Positions 7,590 through 16,628 of a stretch of 39,767 nt of DNA are shown one piece after another; positions within the stretch are counted from its first letter, which is position 1; the number at the start of each line of letters is the position of its first letter. The position numbers were made by a program, and so were the translations under genes. A model generated the notes under the pieces. The model searched no databases. It saw only the letters and a list, made by a program, of their open reading frames with translations, and was not told the DNA's origin. The stretch is from Flavobacterium sp. H122 (GTDB lineage Bacteria; Bacteroidota; Bacteroidia; Flavobacteriales; Flavobacteriaceae), in contig NZ_SJZD01000013.1 in assembly GCF_004959765.1 (NCBI RefSeq), positions 1-39,767 of the forward strand, read 5' to 3'.

Positions 7590-9767
7590 TTATGATTTCA
7601 CAAGCAATTTAGGTTTTTTAGACGGAATTGGCTTGTTAGCTAACAATGGTGATTTAATATCTCCAAGAACATTAATTGCCTCATCAATATAAGCGTCTTT
7701 AGAAATTGCCTCATACCAGTCTTTACGCTTACGTGAAAAATCAGCATCTTTTTTCATAAGCTCCAATTCACCTGGAAGATTGCGTATTTGTAAAAGATTT
7801 TTGTACTTGGTAATCTCTTTAAATTTTTTAGTTGACTCTTCAATGTTTTTCTGCTCAGCAATGAATTTATCGATATTCAAATTAACAAGACTTTCATCTT
7901 TTCTGTCATTAATCCATTTCGCATTTTCATCAATCAATTTAAATTGGTTATTTTCAGAAATTCTCTTTTGACTGTTAGTAACAACACTTTCAAAATTTAA
8001 AATTGACTTACTTGTTCTATAAGGAGCCGCATCGATTTTATCCCATTGTAAAGCTTTCTTTTCATCGCGCTCTCCAAAACCTATATATGTATATCTGTCC
8101 GGAATAGGAATATCACTTGTTACACCTTCAAGCTGAGTTGAACCTCCGTTAATTCTATAGAATTTCTGGGTAGTTGTTTTTAAAGCTCCAAAATCACCAA
8201 AATTAGATTGTCCCGGGAATTTAAACTGATTCAAATCAATCACAGTCTGTACTGTCCCTTTACCATATGATTGTTTACTTCCTAATACTATACCTCTTTT
8301 ATAATCCTGAATAGCGGCAGCAAAAATTTCTGAAGCAGAAGCGGAAAAATTATTTTGCAGAATAACCAATGGTCCATCCCACTGTACTTTTGGATTATGA
8401 TCTGCCAAAACATCTTTTTTTCCTCCGAAAGATTTTACCTGTACTATTGGTCCTTCATCAATAAACAAACCAGTAATATCTACAACCGTTTTAAGAGACC
8501 CTCCACCGTTGTCACGTAAATCCATCACAATTCCCTCAACACCTGCTTTTTTCAATTTTAAAACTTCGGCTTCAACATCTTTAGCGGCATCACGGTTGTT
8601 ATCGTTTTCAAAATCGATATAGAATTTTGGCAGATAAATCAAACCAAATTTTTTACCATTCTTCTCAATTACAGTAGATTTAGCGTAAGTCTCCTCAATT
8701 TCAACAACATCACGGATTATTTTTATAACTTTAACATCGCCGTCAACTTTTCTCACTGTCAACCGGACTTCAGTTCCTTTAGGTCCTTTTATCTTTTTAA
8801 CGACATCATCTAAACGCATACCTGTTACTTCAACAGGCTCGTTGCTGCCCTGAGCTACTTTTAAAATAACATCTCCGGGCTCCAGTTCTTTACTTCTCCA
8901 TGCAGGACCGCCTGAAATAAGCTCAGAAATTTCAGTATTGTCGTTTTTCTTTTGCAAACGGGCACCAATACCTTCTAATTTTCCGCTCATGCTGATATCA
9001 AATTTCTCCTTTTCTTCAGGAGCAAAATAAAACGTATGGGGATCAAACTGGGTTACAATAGCATTAACATAAACTTCAAACCAGTCATTTCTATCCAGAT
9101 CGCTTACAAAATCGAAATATTCGTCAAGATTTTTAATTGCAGACTCTCTTGATTCTTTCTCCAGTTGTGCCGTTGTTTTTACAGCGTAGGAAGCATCTTT
9201 GGCTTTTTTATCCTGCTCGATTTTCTGCTTATCAACCAATGAAGCCAGAGTAGAGAGTTTTATCTGCAAACGCCATCTGTTTTTAAGCTCATTATAGTTT
9301 TTTGCAAATGCTATTTTATCAGAATCAATATTAATTGATTCACTTGTATTGAAATCAAAAGGTTTGTCATTCAAAGCTCTGTAAATGACTTTAGCTTCAT
9401 TCATTCTTTTCTGAACTCTTTCATACACCAGATTAAAGAATGTTAAGTCACGGTTTCTAAGCATATCATCTACCTGAAGTTCATACTGTTTGAACTCCTT
9501 AATATCCGATTCCAGGAAGAAACGTTTTGAAGGATCCAGGGCATCAATAAAATTTCCATAAACACCTTTGGAGAAATTGTCGTCCATAGCTGCAGGATCG
9601 TAGTGTCCTTTTTCAATGACGTAGGTAATCAAATCCAGTAAAATCTTGTCTTTTTCCGGATCGTCATTGTTAAACTTTGGCTTAAAACTCCACAATACAG
9701 CCGATACCGCCACCACAAGCAGTAATACTCTATAATTCTTTCTCATAAATAACCAAATTGCGTTCAT
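7590..9767 (-). CDS. prc: C-terminal processing (tail-specific) peptidase, S41 family, with PDZ domain
   Basis: 725 aa, in the range of Prc/Tsp-type proteases. Seen: one N-terminal membrane segment (residues about 12-27, VLLLVVAVSAVLW) that anchors or exports it; a second start at Met8 is equally possible. A long helical region is followed by a PDZ-like segment (about 253-345, with GIGARLQ and LEPGDVILKVAQG). The protease core includes GIVMDLRDNGGG, then FSASASEIFAAAIQDY with the nucleophile around S477, and YGKGTVQ with the general-base lysine around K503. A tail of about 200 residues follows. Known: these periplasmic Ser/Lys proteases degrade or trim proteins from exposed C-termini and adjust envelope and peptidoglycan enzymes. 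It is divergent from surE and appears to be transcribed alone. Confidence 0.92.
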   Translation of the reverse strand: MNAIWLFMRKNYRVLLLVVAVSAVLWSFKPKFNNDDPEKDKILLDLITYVIEKGHYDPAAMDDNFSKGVYGNFIDALDPSKRFFLESDIKEFKQYELQVDDMLRNRDLTFFNLVYERVQKRMNEAKVIYRALNDKPFDFNTSESINIDSDKIAFAKNYNELKNRWRLQIKLSTLASLVDKQKIEQDKKAKDASYAVKTTAQLEKESRESAIKNLDEYFDFVSDLDRNDWFEVYVNAIVTQFDPHTFYFAPEEKEKFDISMSGKLEGIGARLQKKNDNTEISELISGGPAWRSKELEPGDVILKVAQGSNEPVEVTGMRLDDVVKKIKGPKGTEVRLTVRKVDGDVKVIKIIRDVVEIEETYAKSTVIEKNGKKFGLIYLPKFYIDFENDNNRDAAKDVEAEVLKLKKAGVEGIVMDLRDNGGGSLKTVVDITGLFIDEGPIVQVKSFGGKKDVLADHNPKVQWDGPLVILQNNFSASASEIFAAAIQDYKRGIVLGSKQSYGKGTVQTVIDLNQFKFPGQSNFGDFGALKTTTQKFYRINGGSTQLEGVTSDIPIPDRYTYIGFGERDEKKALQWDKIDAAPYRTSKSILNFESVVTNSQKRISENNQFKLIDENAKWINDRKDESLVNLNIDKFIAEQKNIEESTKKFKEITKYKNLLQIRNLPGELELMKKDADFSRKRKDWYEAISKDAYIDEAINVLGDIKSPLLANKPIPSKKPKLLVKS

Positions 9768-9860
9768 AACTTTTACTAAAATACATAAAAAACTATGCCA
9801 ATAAACATCTTACCAGATAATTTTTTGTTAAAGATGTAAAATTAGGCAGAAACAATTAAA

Positions 9861-9878
9861 ATTGCTTACTTTAGCAAT
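9861..9878 (+). promoter_or_regulatory. Possible surE promoter -7 box inside a small palindrome
   Basis: ATTGCT (9861-9866) and AGCAAT (9873-9878) form an inverted repeat around TACTTTAGC (9867-9875), which differs from TAnnTTTG by one base. It lies 25-35 bp before the surE ATG. No convincing -33 TTTG was found, so this is tentative. Confidence 0.3.
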
Positions 9879-9899
9879 ACTTTTTATGTTAAATTTCAG

Positions 9900-10679
9900 A
9901 TGAAAAAACCTTTAATTTTAGTTACAAATGACGACGGTATTACAGCTCCAGGTATAAAAGCATTGGTAGATGTGGTAAAAGAATTTGGAAATGTGGTAAT
10001 TGTGGCACCTGACAGTCCGCAGAGCGGCATGGGACACGCCATTACTGTAAACAACACGCTTCATATCGACAAAATATCAGAAGACAATGCCGAAATCACA
10101 GAATATACAACTTCCGGAACTCCGGCTGACTGTGTTAAAATTGCCAAAAACGAAATTATAAAAGAGAAAATAAATCTTTGTGTATCAGGCATAAACCACG
10201 GAGCCAATTCCTCCATAAATGTTATCTATTCGGGCACTATGAGTGCCGCTATCGAAGCCGGAATTGAAGGTATCCCTTCCATAGGTTTTTCACTTTGTGA
10301 TTTTTCATGGAAAGCCGATTTTGAACAAATCAAACCTTTTGTCAGAAAAATTATTAAAGAAGTTTTACAGCATGGTTTACCCGAAGGAGTCATTCTGAAT
10401 GTGAACTTTCCCAAGCTTAAAAAAGAGGAAATCAAAGGCATAAAAATCTGCAGACAGGCCAAAGCAAAATATTCCGAAAAGTTCGACAAAAGACAGTCTC
10501 CTTTTGGAAAAGAGTACTATTGGCTTGCCGGCGAATTTGTTTGTGAGGACAAAGGCGAAGATACTGATGAATGGGCTTTAAGCAATGGATATATTTCGGT
10601 TGTGCCTGTACAATTTGACTTGACAGCACACCATGCCATTCAACAACTTAACAACTGGAATCTGAATGAAAAAAATTGA
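9900..10679 (+). CDS. surE: 5'/3'-nucleotidase SurE
   Basis: 259 aa, the normal SurE length. Seen: the metal-binding motif ILVTNDDGITAPGI (residues about 6-19), VVIVAPDSPQSGMGHAIT (about 32-49), YTTSGTPADCV, and LCVSGINHGANSS, which supplies the metal-binding Asn. Known: SurE is a divalent-metal phosphatase acting on nucleoside monophosphates and related phosphate esters in the cytoplasm, linked to stationary-phase survival. The gene opens a tightly packed run: its last 14 bp overlap the next small gene, then lpxB and comEC follow with no spacing. Many Bacteroidota carry the surE / small gene / lpxB order, so the neighbours look like a stable unit. Confidence 0.95.
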   Translation: MKKPLILVTNDDGITAPGIKALVDVVKEFGNVVIVAPDSPQSGMGHAITVNNTLHIDKISEDNAEITEYTTSGTPADCVKIAKNEIIKEKINLCVSGINHGANSSINVIYSGTMSAAIEAGIEGIPSIGFSLCDFSWKADFEQIKPFVRKIIKEVLQHGLPEGVILNVNFPKLKKEEIKGIKICRQAKAKYSEKFDKRQSPFGKEYYWLAGEFVCEDKGEDTDEWALSNGYISVVPVQFDLTAHHAIQQLNNWNLNEKN

Positions 10680-10938
10680 TTTACTGATTGGTGTTTTAAT
10701 TGGTTTTGCCACAACCTTCATTGGTATTATAATATTTTTCGAGTTTTTTTCAGAATACTCTTTTGAAGAAGGCATTCAAAGCATGAAACAACTGGGCTAT
10801 TTAGGCAAAGTGATTACTCTTGGCGCTATCTTAAACATAGCGGTTTTCTTTGGACTTTTGAAATTCGACAAAGAACTGATGGCCCGTGGCGTTGTACTTG
10901 CTACTCTTATTTTAACTGTTATTACAATGTTAGTATAA
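10666..10938 (+). CDS. Small membrane protein between surE and lpxB, function unknown
   Basis: 90 aa. It overlaps the end of surE by 14 bp and its TAA shares a base with the ATG of lpxB (TAATG at 10936-10940), so translation is coupled on both sides. Seen: three hydrophobic stretches, about residues 5-28 (LLIGVLIGFATTFIGIIIFF), 44-64 (YLGKVITLGAILNIAVFFGL) and 73-90 (ARGVVLATLILTVITMLV). I do not recognise a named domain. Its fixed place directly before lpxB suggests a role close to the lipid A step at the inner membrane, such as anchoring LpxB, but this is inference only. Confidence 0.8.
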   Translation: MKKIDLLIGVLIGFATTFIGIIIFFEFFSEYSFEEGIQSMKQLGYLGKVITLGAILNIAVFFGLLKFDKELMARGVVLATLILTVITMLV

Positions 10939-12053
10939 TGAAATATTATATCATAGCCGGAGAAGCTTCAGGTGATTTACACGGCTCGAATTTAATGAAG
11001 AGCATCTTCAATGAAGATCCAAATGCAGAAATACATTTTTGGGGCGGCGATTTAATGCAAAAAACCGGAGGCACTTTAGTAAAACACTATCGTGATTTAG
11101 CTTTCATGGGGTTTATAGAAGTGGTTATGAATTTAAAAACCATTTTAAACAATCTGAAAATCTGTAAAAAAGACATTCAAAAATTTCAACCGGATGTTTT
11201 AATCTTTATTGATTATCCGGGGTTCAACATGCGTATTGCCAAATGGGCCAAAACTCTAGGAATTCCGACCCATTATTATATTTCGCCGCAAATTTGGGCA
11301 TGGAAAGAAAACAGAATCAATGCTATTAAAAGAGATGTTGATAAAATGTATGTGATTCTTCCTTTTGAAAAAGATTTTTACGAGAAAAAACACAACTATC
11401 CTGTGGAATTTGTCGGCCATCCACTTATCGATGCCATTCAAAACAGAATAAAAACAGATGAAGCAACTTTCAAAAAAGAAAACAATTTATCTGACAAACC
11501 GATTATTGCACTTTTACCCGGAAGCCGAAAACAGGAAATCACAAAAATGCTCAATGAGATGCTTTCTGTAGTAAATGATTTCAAGGATTATCAATTTGTA
11601 ATTGCAGGTGCTCCCAGTCAGGAGTATGATTTTTACAAACCTTTCCTGAAAGATAAAAATGTAAATTTTATTTCCAATAAAACTTATGATTTATTAAGCG
11701 TTTCGCATGCTGCATTGGTAACTTCAGGCACAGCCACACTGGAAACTGCGCTTTTCAAAGTCCCTGAAGTGGTTTTATACAAAGGAAGCAATATTTCTTA
11801 TCAAATTGCCAAGAGAATCATCACTTTAAAATACATTTCACTTGTAAATTTAATTATGGATGCTCCTGTCGTAACCGAATTGATTCAAGACGAATGCAAT
11901 AAGGAAAACATCAAAAAAGAGCTTCAAAAGATTCTCGAAGAAAACCACAGAAATAAAGTACTGGAAGACTTCAAAGAACTGGAGGAAAAATTAGGTGGCT
12001 CCGGCGCCAGTAGAAAAACAGCAAAGCTGATTGTAGAAAGCTTAAAAAAATAG
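10938..12053 (+). CDS. lpxB: Lipid-A-disaccharide synthase
   Basis: 371 aa, standard length. Seen: YIIAGEASGDLHGSNLM at the N-terminus (residues 3-19), the LpxB hallmark; FIDYPGFNMRIAKW (about 91-104); YYISPQIWAWKENR (about 111-124); VGHPLIDAI; LPGSRKQEI (about 191-199); and SGTATLETALF near the C-terminus. Known: it joins UDP-2,3-diacylglucosamine and lipid X into the disaccharide core of lipid A at the cytoplasmic face of the inner membrane (glycosyltransferase family 19). It starts on the stop codon of the small membrane protein and is followed one base later by comEC. Confirms that the organism makes lipopolysaccharide or lipooligosaccharide. Confidence 0.96.
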   Translation: MKYYIIAGEASGDLHGSNLMKSIFNEDPNAEIHFWGGDLMQKTGGTLVKHYRDLAFMGFIEVVMNLKTILNNLKICKKDIQKFQPDVLIFIDYPGFNMRIAKWAKTLGIPTHYYISPQIWAWKENRINAIKRDVDKMYVILPFEKDFYEKKHNYPVEFVGHPLIDAIQNRIKTDEATFKKENNLSDKPIIALLPGSRKQEITKMLNEMLSVVNDFKDYQFVIAGAPSQEYDFYKPFLKDKNVNFISNKTYDLLSVSHAALVTSGTATLETALFKVPEVVLYKGSNISYQIAKRIITLKYISLVNLIMDAPVVTELIQDECNKENIKKELQKILEENHRNKVLEDFKELEEKLGGSGASRKTAKLIVESLKK

Positions 12054-12054
12054 C

Positions 12055-14088
12055 ATGAAGTTACTGCAATTCCCTATTATTAAAATCACTATTTGGTATG
12101 TATTGGGAATTGCAGTTTCCTATTATTTTGAATTTTCCTTATTTTCAATAATCATTCTAACGTGTGTAAGCACATTAGGAATGCTTTTTTCTAATTTTTA
12201 CTCCCTTAAGAAATTTCAAAGTCAAAAAAGTTTTGCAGTTTTTTTATATGCAACATTATTTTTTCTAGGTATCTTGCTTTCTTCTGTCAGGAAAGAAACT
12301 TTTCATGACCATCATTTTTACAATCAGAATGTTTTCGGCAAAACCAGCCTGATTAACGGGACTATAATTGAAAAGTTAAAAACAGGAAGTAAATACGAAC
12401 GCTTCGTGATTAAAGTCAACCAAATTGATCAAAAAAAATCATTTGGAAAAATAATTCTAAATCTTAAAAAAGGAAAAGCAGAAAATCTATTTATCGGTCA
12501 AAAAATCCTCATCACCGACCAAATATCCACGAATCCGAAACCTGATAATCCCAATCAGTTTGACTACGGAGAATATCTCAAAACCAGAAATATATACGGA
12601 CAGATTTTTACCGATGCAAGTGCAATAAAAGTTAATTTCAAACCCGAAAAATCCATCCGTTATTACACGGCACAATTCAGGGAGACCATCATAAAAAATC
12701 TAAAAGAAGCGTGGTTTCCTGAAAGAGAATCGGCTGTTATTAATGCCCTGATTTTAGGTCAGCAACAGGAAATCAGCCGGGACATTGTAAAAGATTATCA
12801 ATTTGCAGGAGCAGTACACATACTTTCAGTTTCAGGGCTGCATATTGGCTTTATATTATTGTTTGTAACCTTTCTTTTAAAACCAATCCCTAAAACCAAA
12901 CTGGGAAATACTTCGAGATTTTTATTGACTGTTACTGCTCTTTGGGCATTTGCCTTCATAGCTGGATTGGCACCTTCAGTAATCCGGTCAACAGTCATGT
13001 TCAGCATTATAGCTTATGGAAATTATTTAAAAAGAGAGAGCAATGTATTCAATACGGCTGTGGCTTCAATGTTCATCATACTAGTTTTTGAACCGTATAT
13101 TCTTTTTGACATTGGATTTCAGCTGAGTTATCTGGCAGTATTTTCTTTATTGACTATTGAACCGTTATTAGCTAAAATATGGCAGCCAGAAAACCGCTTG
13201 GTTACTTTCTTTTGGAAAATAATGACAGTCTCATTTGCGGCTCAAATAGGCACTTTACCATTAAGTCTGTATTATTTCCATCAGTTCCCCGGTTTGTTTT
13301 TTATAACCAACTTAGTTGTCATTCCGTTTCTGGAATTTTTAATAATGCCATTAGGCTGTTTACTCACTGTTGCAGCTTATTTTAATTTTACTCCCGAAAT
13401 TTTAATTCAGGCTGTGGCTTATTCGATAAAAGGAATGAATTATTTCATCAATCTCATTGCTTCAGCAGAGAGTTTTGTATTAAGAGATATCCCTTTTACA
13501 AACTCGATGCTGTTACTATCCTACATATTTCTGATAACCTTATTTAGCTGGATATACAAGCCCGGTTTTAAAAAACTGATATTAAGTATAACAATCTTAT
13601 TGTTTTTACAAGCCAATGTGTTGTGGAATCATTGGAATGCTAAAACATCTAAAAGCTTTATTGTTTTCAATACATTACACAACACTATTATAGGCGAAAC
13701 AAAGAATCAGGAAACCGCAGTTCATTATAGGAACAGGATTAATAAAGAAACTTTTGAGGAAAATATGCTTAAAACATTCAGTACCGCTAATTTTTCCAGG
13801 ATAAAGACTTTTCAACCCTTGAAAAACTGTTATTATTTCAAGAACAAAAAGATTTTATTGATTGACAGTACTGCTGCATATCCAAAAAACAGAATCGCTT
13901 CTATCTTAATTTTAACGCAATCTCCAAAAATAAATTTAGACCGTATTCTAAACAATTTGAAACCGGAGCAGGTTGTTGCAGACGCATCTAATTATAAAAA
14001 TTATATTGAGATGTGGAAAAGAACCTGCCAAAAAAGAAAAATCCCTTTTCACAGTACTTATGAAAAGGGATTTTACAAAATAGATTAA
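12055..14088 (+). CDS. comEC: ComEC/Rec2-family DNA-uptake channel protein
   Basis: 677 aa. Seen: two N-terminal membrane segments, a soluble OB-like region (about residues 75-215), then the competence domain with ILSVSGLHIGFILLF (about 256-270), GLAPSVIRSTVMFSIIAYG and FDIGFQLSYLAVFSLL, then further membrane segments to about residue 520. The last roughly 150 residues are soluble, without the metallo-beta-lactamase motif HxHxDH that Gram-positive ComEC carries at its C-terminus. Known: ComEC forms the inner-membrane channel that brings single-stranded DNA into the cytoplasm. The start lies 1 bp after the lpxB stop. The last 17 codons contain a perfect 13-bp stem-loop (see the terminator at 14038-14074). 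Competence itself cannot be inferred from this gene alone. Confidence 0.9.
   Translation: MKLLQFPIIKITIWYVLGIAVSYYFEFSLFSIIILTCVSTLGMLFSNFYSLKKFQSQKSFAVFLYATLFFLGILLSSVRKETFHDHHFYNQNVFGKTSLINGTIIEKLKTGSKYERFVIKVNQIDQKKSFGKIILNLKKGKAENLFIGQKILITDQISTNPKPDNPNQFDYGEYLKTRNIYGQIFTDASAIKVNFKPEKSIRYYTAQFRETIIKNLKEAWFPERESAVINALILGQQQEISRDIVKDYQFAGAVHILSVSGLHIGFILLFVTFLLKPIPKTKLGNTSRFLLTVTALWAFAFIAGLAPSVIRSTVMFSIIAYGNYLKRESNVFNTAVASMFIILVFEPYILFDIGFQLSYLAVFSLLTIEPLLAKIWQPENRLVTFFWKIMTVSFAAQIGTLPLSLYYFHQFPGLFFITNLVVIPFLEFLIMPLGCLLTVAAYFNFTPEILIQAVAYSIKGMNYFINLIASAESFVLRDIPFTNSMLLLSYIFLITLFSWIYKPGFKKLILSITILLFLQANVLWNHWNAKTSKSFIVFNTLHNTIIGETKNQETAVHYRNRINKETFEENMLKTFSTANFSRIKTFQPLKNCYYFKNKKILLIDSTAAYPKNRIASILILTQSPKINLDRILNNLKPEQVVADASNYKNYIEMWKRTCQKRKIPFHSTYEKGFYKID
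14038..14074. terminator. Terminator-like hairpin inside the last codons of comEC
   Basis: Perfect 13-bp stem AAAATCCCTTTTC (14038-14050) with GAAAAGGGATTTT (14062-14074) and an 11-nt loop. The A and T runs at its two edges make it look bidirectional, serving comEC and the convergent thioredoxin-fold gene that ends at 14096. On the plus strand it lies before the comEC stop (14086-14088), so termination would remove the stop codon unless read-through occurs. Confidence 0.6.
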
Positions 14089-14095
14089 TTATATA

Positions 14096-14608
14096 TTATT
14101 TCTTCTTCTTTTTAGGGGAAACGTAATTTGCTAAAATTTTTTCTGCACCATCCAACCATACTGTTGGCCCTCCTGCAACATAACCTGTGCTCCCTAATTG
14201 CTGAAAATTGATTTTCCCTTCTTTTTCCTGCGCCTGTACAAACCAAACAGTAGGATATCCTCTTACCTGAAACAACTGCTGCAATTGTGCATTCTGAACT
14301 TTAGTTTCCTCAGCCTGCTCGGTACGTCTTGGAAAATCAAGCTCAACCAGGACAACCTTGCCCTTTGCCCATTTTTCAAATTCGGGAGTTTTAAACACTT
14401 CTTTTTGCAGACGGATACACCAGCCGCACCAGTCACTTCCTGTGAAAAAGAAAAACAAAGGTTTGTCCTGTTTTTTAGCTATTTCAACTGCTTTTTTAAC
14501 ATCAGTATGCCAGATTAAATTTGATTCTTCATTAGTTTCAGTATGTAACGTAAAACTCAAAAATAAAACGGAAAGAATTAGAACAAGTAAATAGCTAAAC
14601 TTTTTCAT
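14096..14608 (-). CDS. Exported thioredoxin-fold protein (CGWC)
   Basis: 170 aa. Seen: an N-terminal signal sequence (residues about 5-20, YLLVLILSVLFLSFTL), then a thioredoxin-like domain with the redox motif WCGWC (C61, C64) in FFTGSDWCGWCIRL, the form typical of Thioredoxin_7/DUF255-like proteins. RGYPTVWFV (about 118-126) supplies the cis-proline. A lysine-only tail closes the protein. Known: such periplasmic proteins reduce or rearrange disulfides. It follows the CAPC thioredoxin gene by 3 bp, so the two form a pair that may shuttle electrons or act on the same substrate. Whether they share a transcript with the transporter upstream (51-bp gap) is unclear. Confidence 0.85.
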   Translation of the reverse strand: MKKFSYLLVLILSVLFLSFTLHTETNEESNLIWHTDVKKAVEIAKKQDKPLFFFFTGSDWCGWCIRLQKEVFKTPEFEKWAKGKVVLVELDFPRRTEQAEETKVQNAQLQQLFQVRGYPTVWFVQAQEKEGKINFQQLGSTGYVAGGPTVWLDGAEKILANYVSPKKKKK

Positions 14609-14611
14609 AGA

Positions 14612-15070
14612 TTAATTTTTTAGTATCCTTAATAATTCAGATGCCCCTTTTTCTCCTTCAATGACTTCTTTCACACTCCCTTTCGAATCAATAACATACA
14701 TTACAGGATAACTGGGCACTTTTAAAAATTTAGTCAATTCATGCGAAGCATTTCTTCCTTTTCTGTTTGGATCGTAATTCGGGTTTGAAAACGAGGTACC
14801 CTGAAAAGTAACTTTCGAATTACCTTCTGCATTAAATTTTACTGCGTAATAGTTTTTGTTAATATAATCAACCACAGAATTGTCCTGAAAAGTACCTTTG
14901 TCCATTAATTTACATGGAGCACACCATTCGGTGTAAACATCCATAAATATTGGCTTGGGGGCTTTTTTTTGTTTGGCCAGAGCCTCATCTAAAGTCAACC
15001 AGTTGATATTCTGTGCCTGAAACGGCAAAACTCCTAATAAAAAAAACAATATTAGTAAAATTCTTTTCAT
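14612..15070 (-). CDS. Exported thioredoxin-fold protein (CAPC)
   Basis: 152 aa. Seen: a signal peptide (MKRILLILFFLLGVLPFQAQ, residues 1-20), then a thioredoxin domain with FMDVYTEWCAPCKLMD, where C50 and C53 form the active site, and VPSYPVMYVID (about 119-129) with the cis-proline. Between them lies an insertion rich in Asn and Gly. Known: CAPC-type periplasmic thioredoxin-like proteins reduce disulfides, for example in cytochrome c maturation or protein repair; no specific partner is visible. It is the first of two adjacent thioredoxin-fold genes separated by 3 bp, and lies 51 bp after the last POT transporter on the same strand. Confidence 0.87.
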   Translation of the reverse strand: MKRILLILFFLLGVLPFQAQNINWLTLDEALAKQKKAPKPIFMDVYTEWCAPCKLMDKGTFQDNSVVDYINKNYYAVKFNAEGNSKVTFQGTSFSNPNYDPNRKGRNASHELTKFLKVPSYPVMYVIDSKGSVKEVIEGEKGASELLRILKN

Positions 15071-15121
15071 TGCTGTAATTTTAATTTTCTAATCATCAAA
15101 AACAATGCCGAAAATACAAAA

Positions 15122-16627
15122 TTATTTAACGTCCTGCATTAATTTTCTAACCAACGGCGAAATAATGATCAACGCCACACCGGCTATCAATGCATATAAT
15201 CCCAACTGTTGGTAACCATCAGCATAGGTATTCAACTTTTCCAGATTTGATGCTTTTTCAGAAGCTTCTGCGATACCCGCTCCTAACAATCCGGCAAAAT
15301 ACTGTCCGTATGCACTCGCCAAAAACCACATTCCCATTATTACTGCCTGCGTTTTTTGGGGTGATAATTTAGTCATAGCACTCATCCCGATTGGCGACAA
15401 ACATAATTCCCCAAATGTGATTATAAACCATCCGAAAGTAAATAAATCCAAAGATGTTTTACCTGATGCATCTGCAAAGAATTTAGTATAATAAAAAATC
15501 CAGAAACCTCCAGCCAAGAATAAAAATCCTAAACCAAATTTCACAACAGTATTAGGTTCAATTTTCTTTTTAGCCATCCATAACCATACCATACCTACTA
15601 AAGCTGCAAAAGCAATTACAAACAATGAATTGGCAGAATTATTAACTCCGTTTGGATCTAGCTCTACTCCTAAAACAGTATTGTTTAAATTATTAGCAGC
15701 AAACAAACTTAACGATCCTCCACTCTGCTCGAAAAATGCCCAGAAGAATATCGAAAATATTATAAATACTAAAGCTGCTAATAATTTCATATTTTCTGAT
15801 CTTGAGAAATTTTTCATCTCATAAAACAAATACAAAATTGAAGCTGGACCAATTATCATCATAAAATAATCCGTATACACTGTGTTAGCAACCATCAAAA
15901 TAATAACCGGAATAATTGCTAACGAACCTATATAGGTCGCAATTTCAAATATTTTGCGTTTAGAATTTTCTAAATGAGCTAATGGAGACAATCCTATTTC
16001 ACCCAAACTTTTCTGTGTTTGAGTAAAAGTTAACAAACTTATAATCATTACTATTGATGCAAAACCAAATGCATAATTCCAACGTAAATTTTCTGGCACT
16101 AATGAAGACCAAAGATTGCCATTAGCTACAGCAATACAAATATACCCTCCTATTAAAGCTCCCAAATTAACTCCTGCATAAAACAAAGAAAAACCGGCAT
16201 CACGACGTACGTCTCCATCTTTATACAATTGCCCTACCATTGATGAAATATTTGGCTTAAAAAAACCTGTACCTACAATAGTAAACGATATACCTAAAAA
16301 GAAAAAATTCTTAGGATCGATTGACAAAATAATACTTCCAACAATCATAAGCAAACCTCCCCAAAACAAAGAGCGTCGCAAACCTAAAATCTTATCAGCA
16401 AATAATCCACCAATAAATGTAAAAGCGTACACCCATGCTTGAGTAGCACCGTACTGTAAATTAGCAGTGGTTTCATTCATCGCAAGTTGACTTACCATAA
16501 AAACAGTAAGCATACCACGCATACCATAGAAACTGAAACGCTCCCACATTTCACTAAAAAACAAATACCAAAGTTGTTTTGGATATTTCCCTTTAAAATT
16601 TTGAATTTCTTCTATTGTTGTAGCCAT
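15122..16627 (-). CDS. POT-family proton-coupled oligopeptide transporter (copy 1)
   Basis: 501 aa from the ATG at 16627. An upstream ATG at 16648 would overlap the preceding gene; the start at 16627 lies one base after that gene's stop and is preferred. Seen: the POT signature ExxERFxxYG in SEMWERFSFYGMRG near the N-terminus, the second signature GTGFFKPNISSMVG, an acidic TM7 motif FFEQSGGS, and SPIGMSAMTKLSP near TM10. About 12-14 membrane segments are evident. Known: POT (PTR2/PepT) proteins import di- and tripeptides with protons across the inner membrane. It belongs to a locus with two further POT genes and a DPP-IV-like peptidase, which fits uptake of the dipeptides released by that enzyme. 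Confidence 0.93.
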   Translation of the reverse strand: MATTIEEIQNFKGKYPKQLWYLFFSEMWERFSFYGMRGMLTVFMVSQLAMNETTANLQYGATQAWVYAFTFIGGLFADKILGLRRSLFWGGLLMIVGSIILSIDPKNFFFLGISFTIVGTGFFKPNISSMVGQLYKDGDVRRDAGFSLFYAGVNLGALIGGYICIAVANGNLWSSLVPENLRWNYAFGFASIVMIISLLTFTQTQKSLGEIGLSPLAHLENSKRKIFEIATYIGSLAIIPVIILMVANTVYTDYFMMIIGPASILYLFYEMKNFSRSENMKLLAALVFIIFSIFFWAFFEQSGGSLSLFAANNLNNTVLGVELDPNGVNNSANSLFVIAFAALVGMVWLWMAKKKIEPNTVVKFGLGFLFLAGGFWIFYYTKFFADASGKTSLDLFTFGWFIITFGELCLSPIGMSAMTKLSPQKTQAVIMGMWFLASAYGQYFAGLLGAGIAEASEKASNLEKLNTYADGYQQLGLYALIAGVALIIISPLVRKLMQDVK

Positions 16628-16628
16628 A

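Noticed and set aside
14198..14518. Plus-strand reading frame of 106 codons opposite the CGWC thioredoxin-fold gene.
   Set aside because: It is the shadow of a gene with signal peptide and active-site motif on the other strand; no motif of its own.
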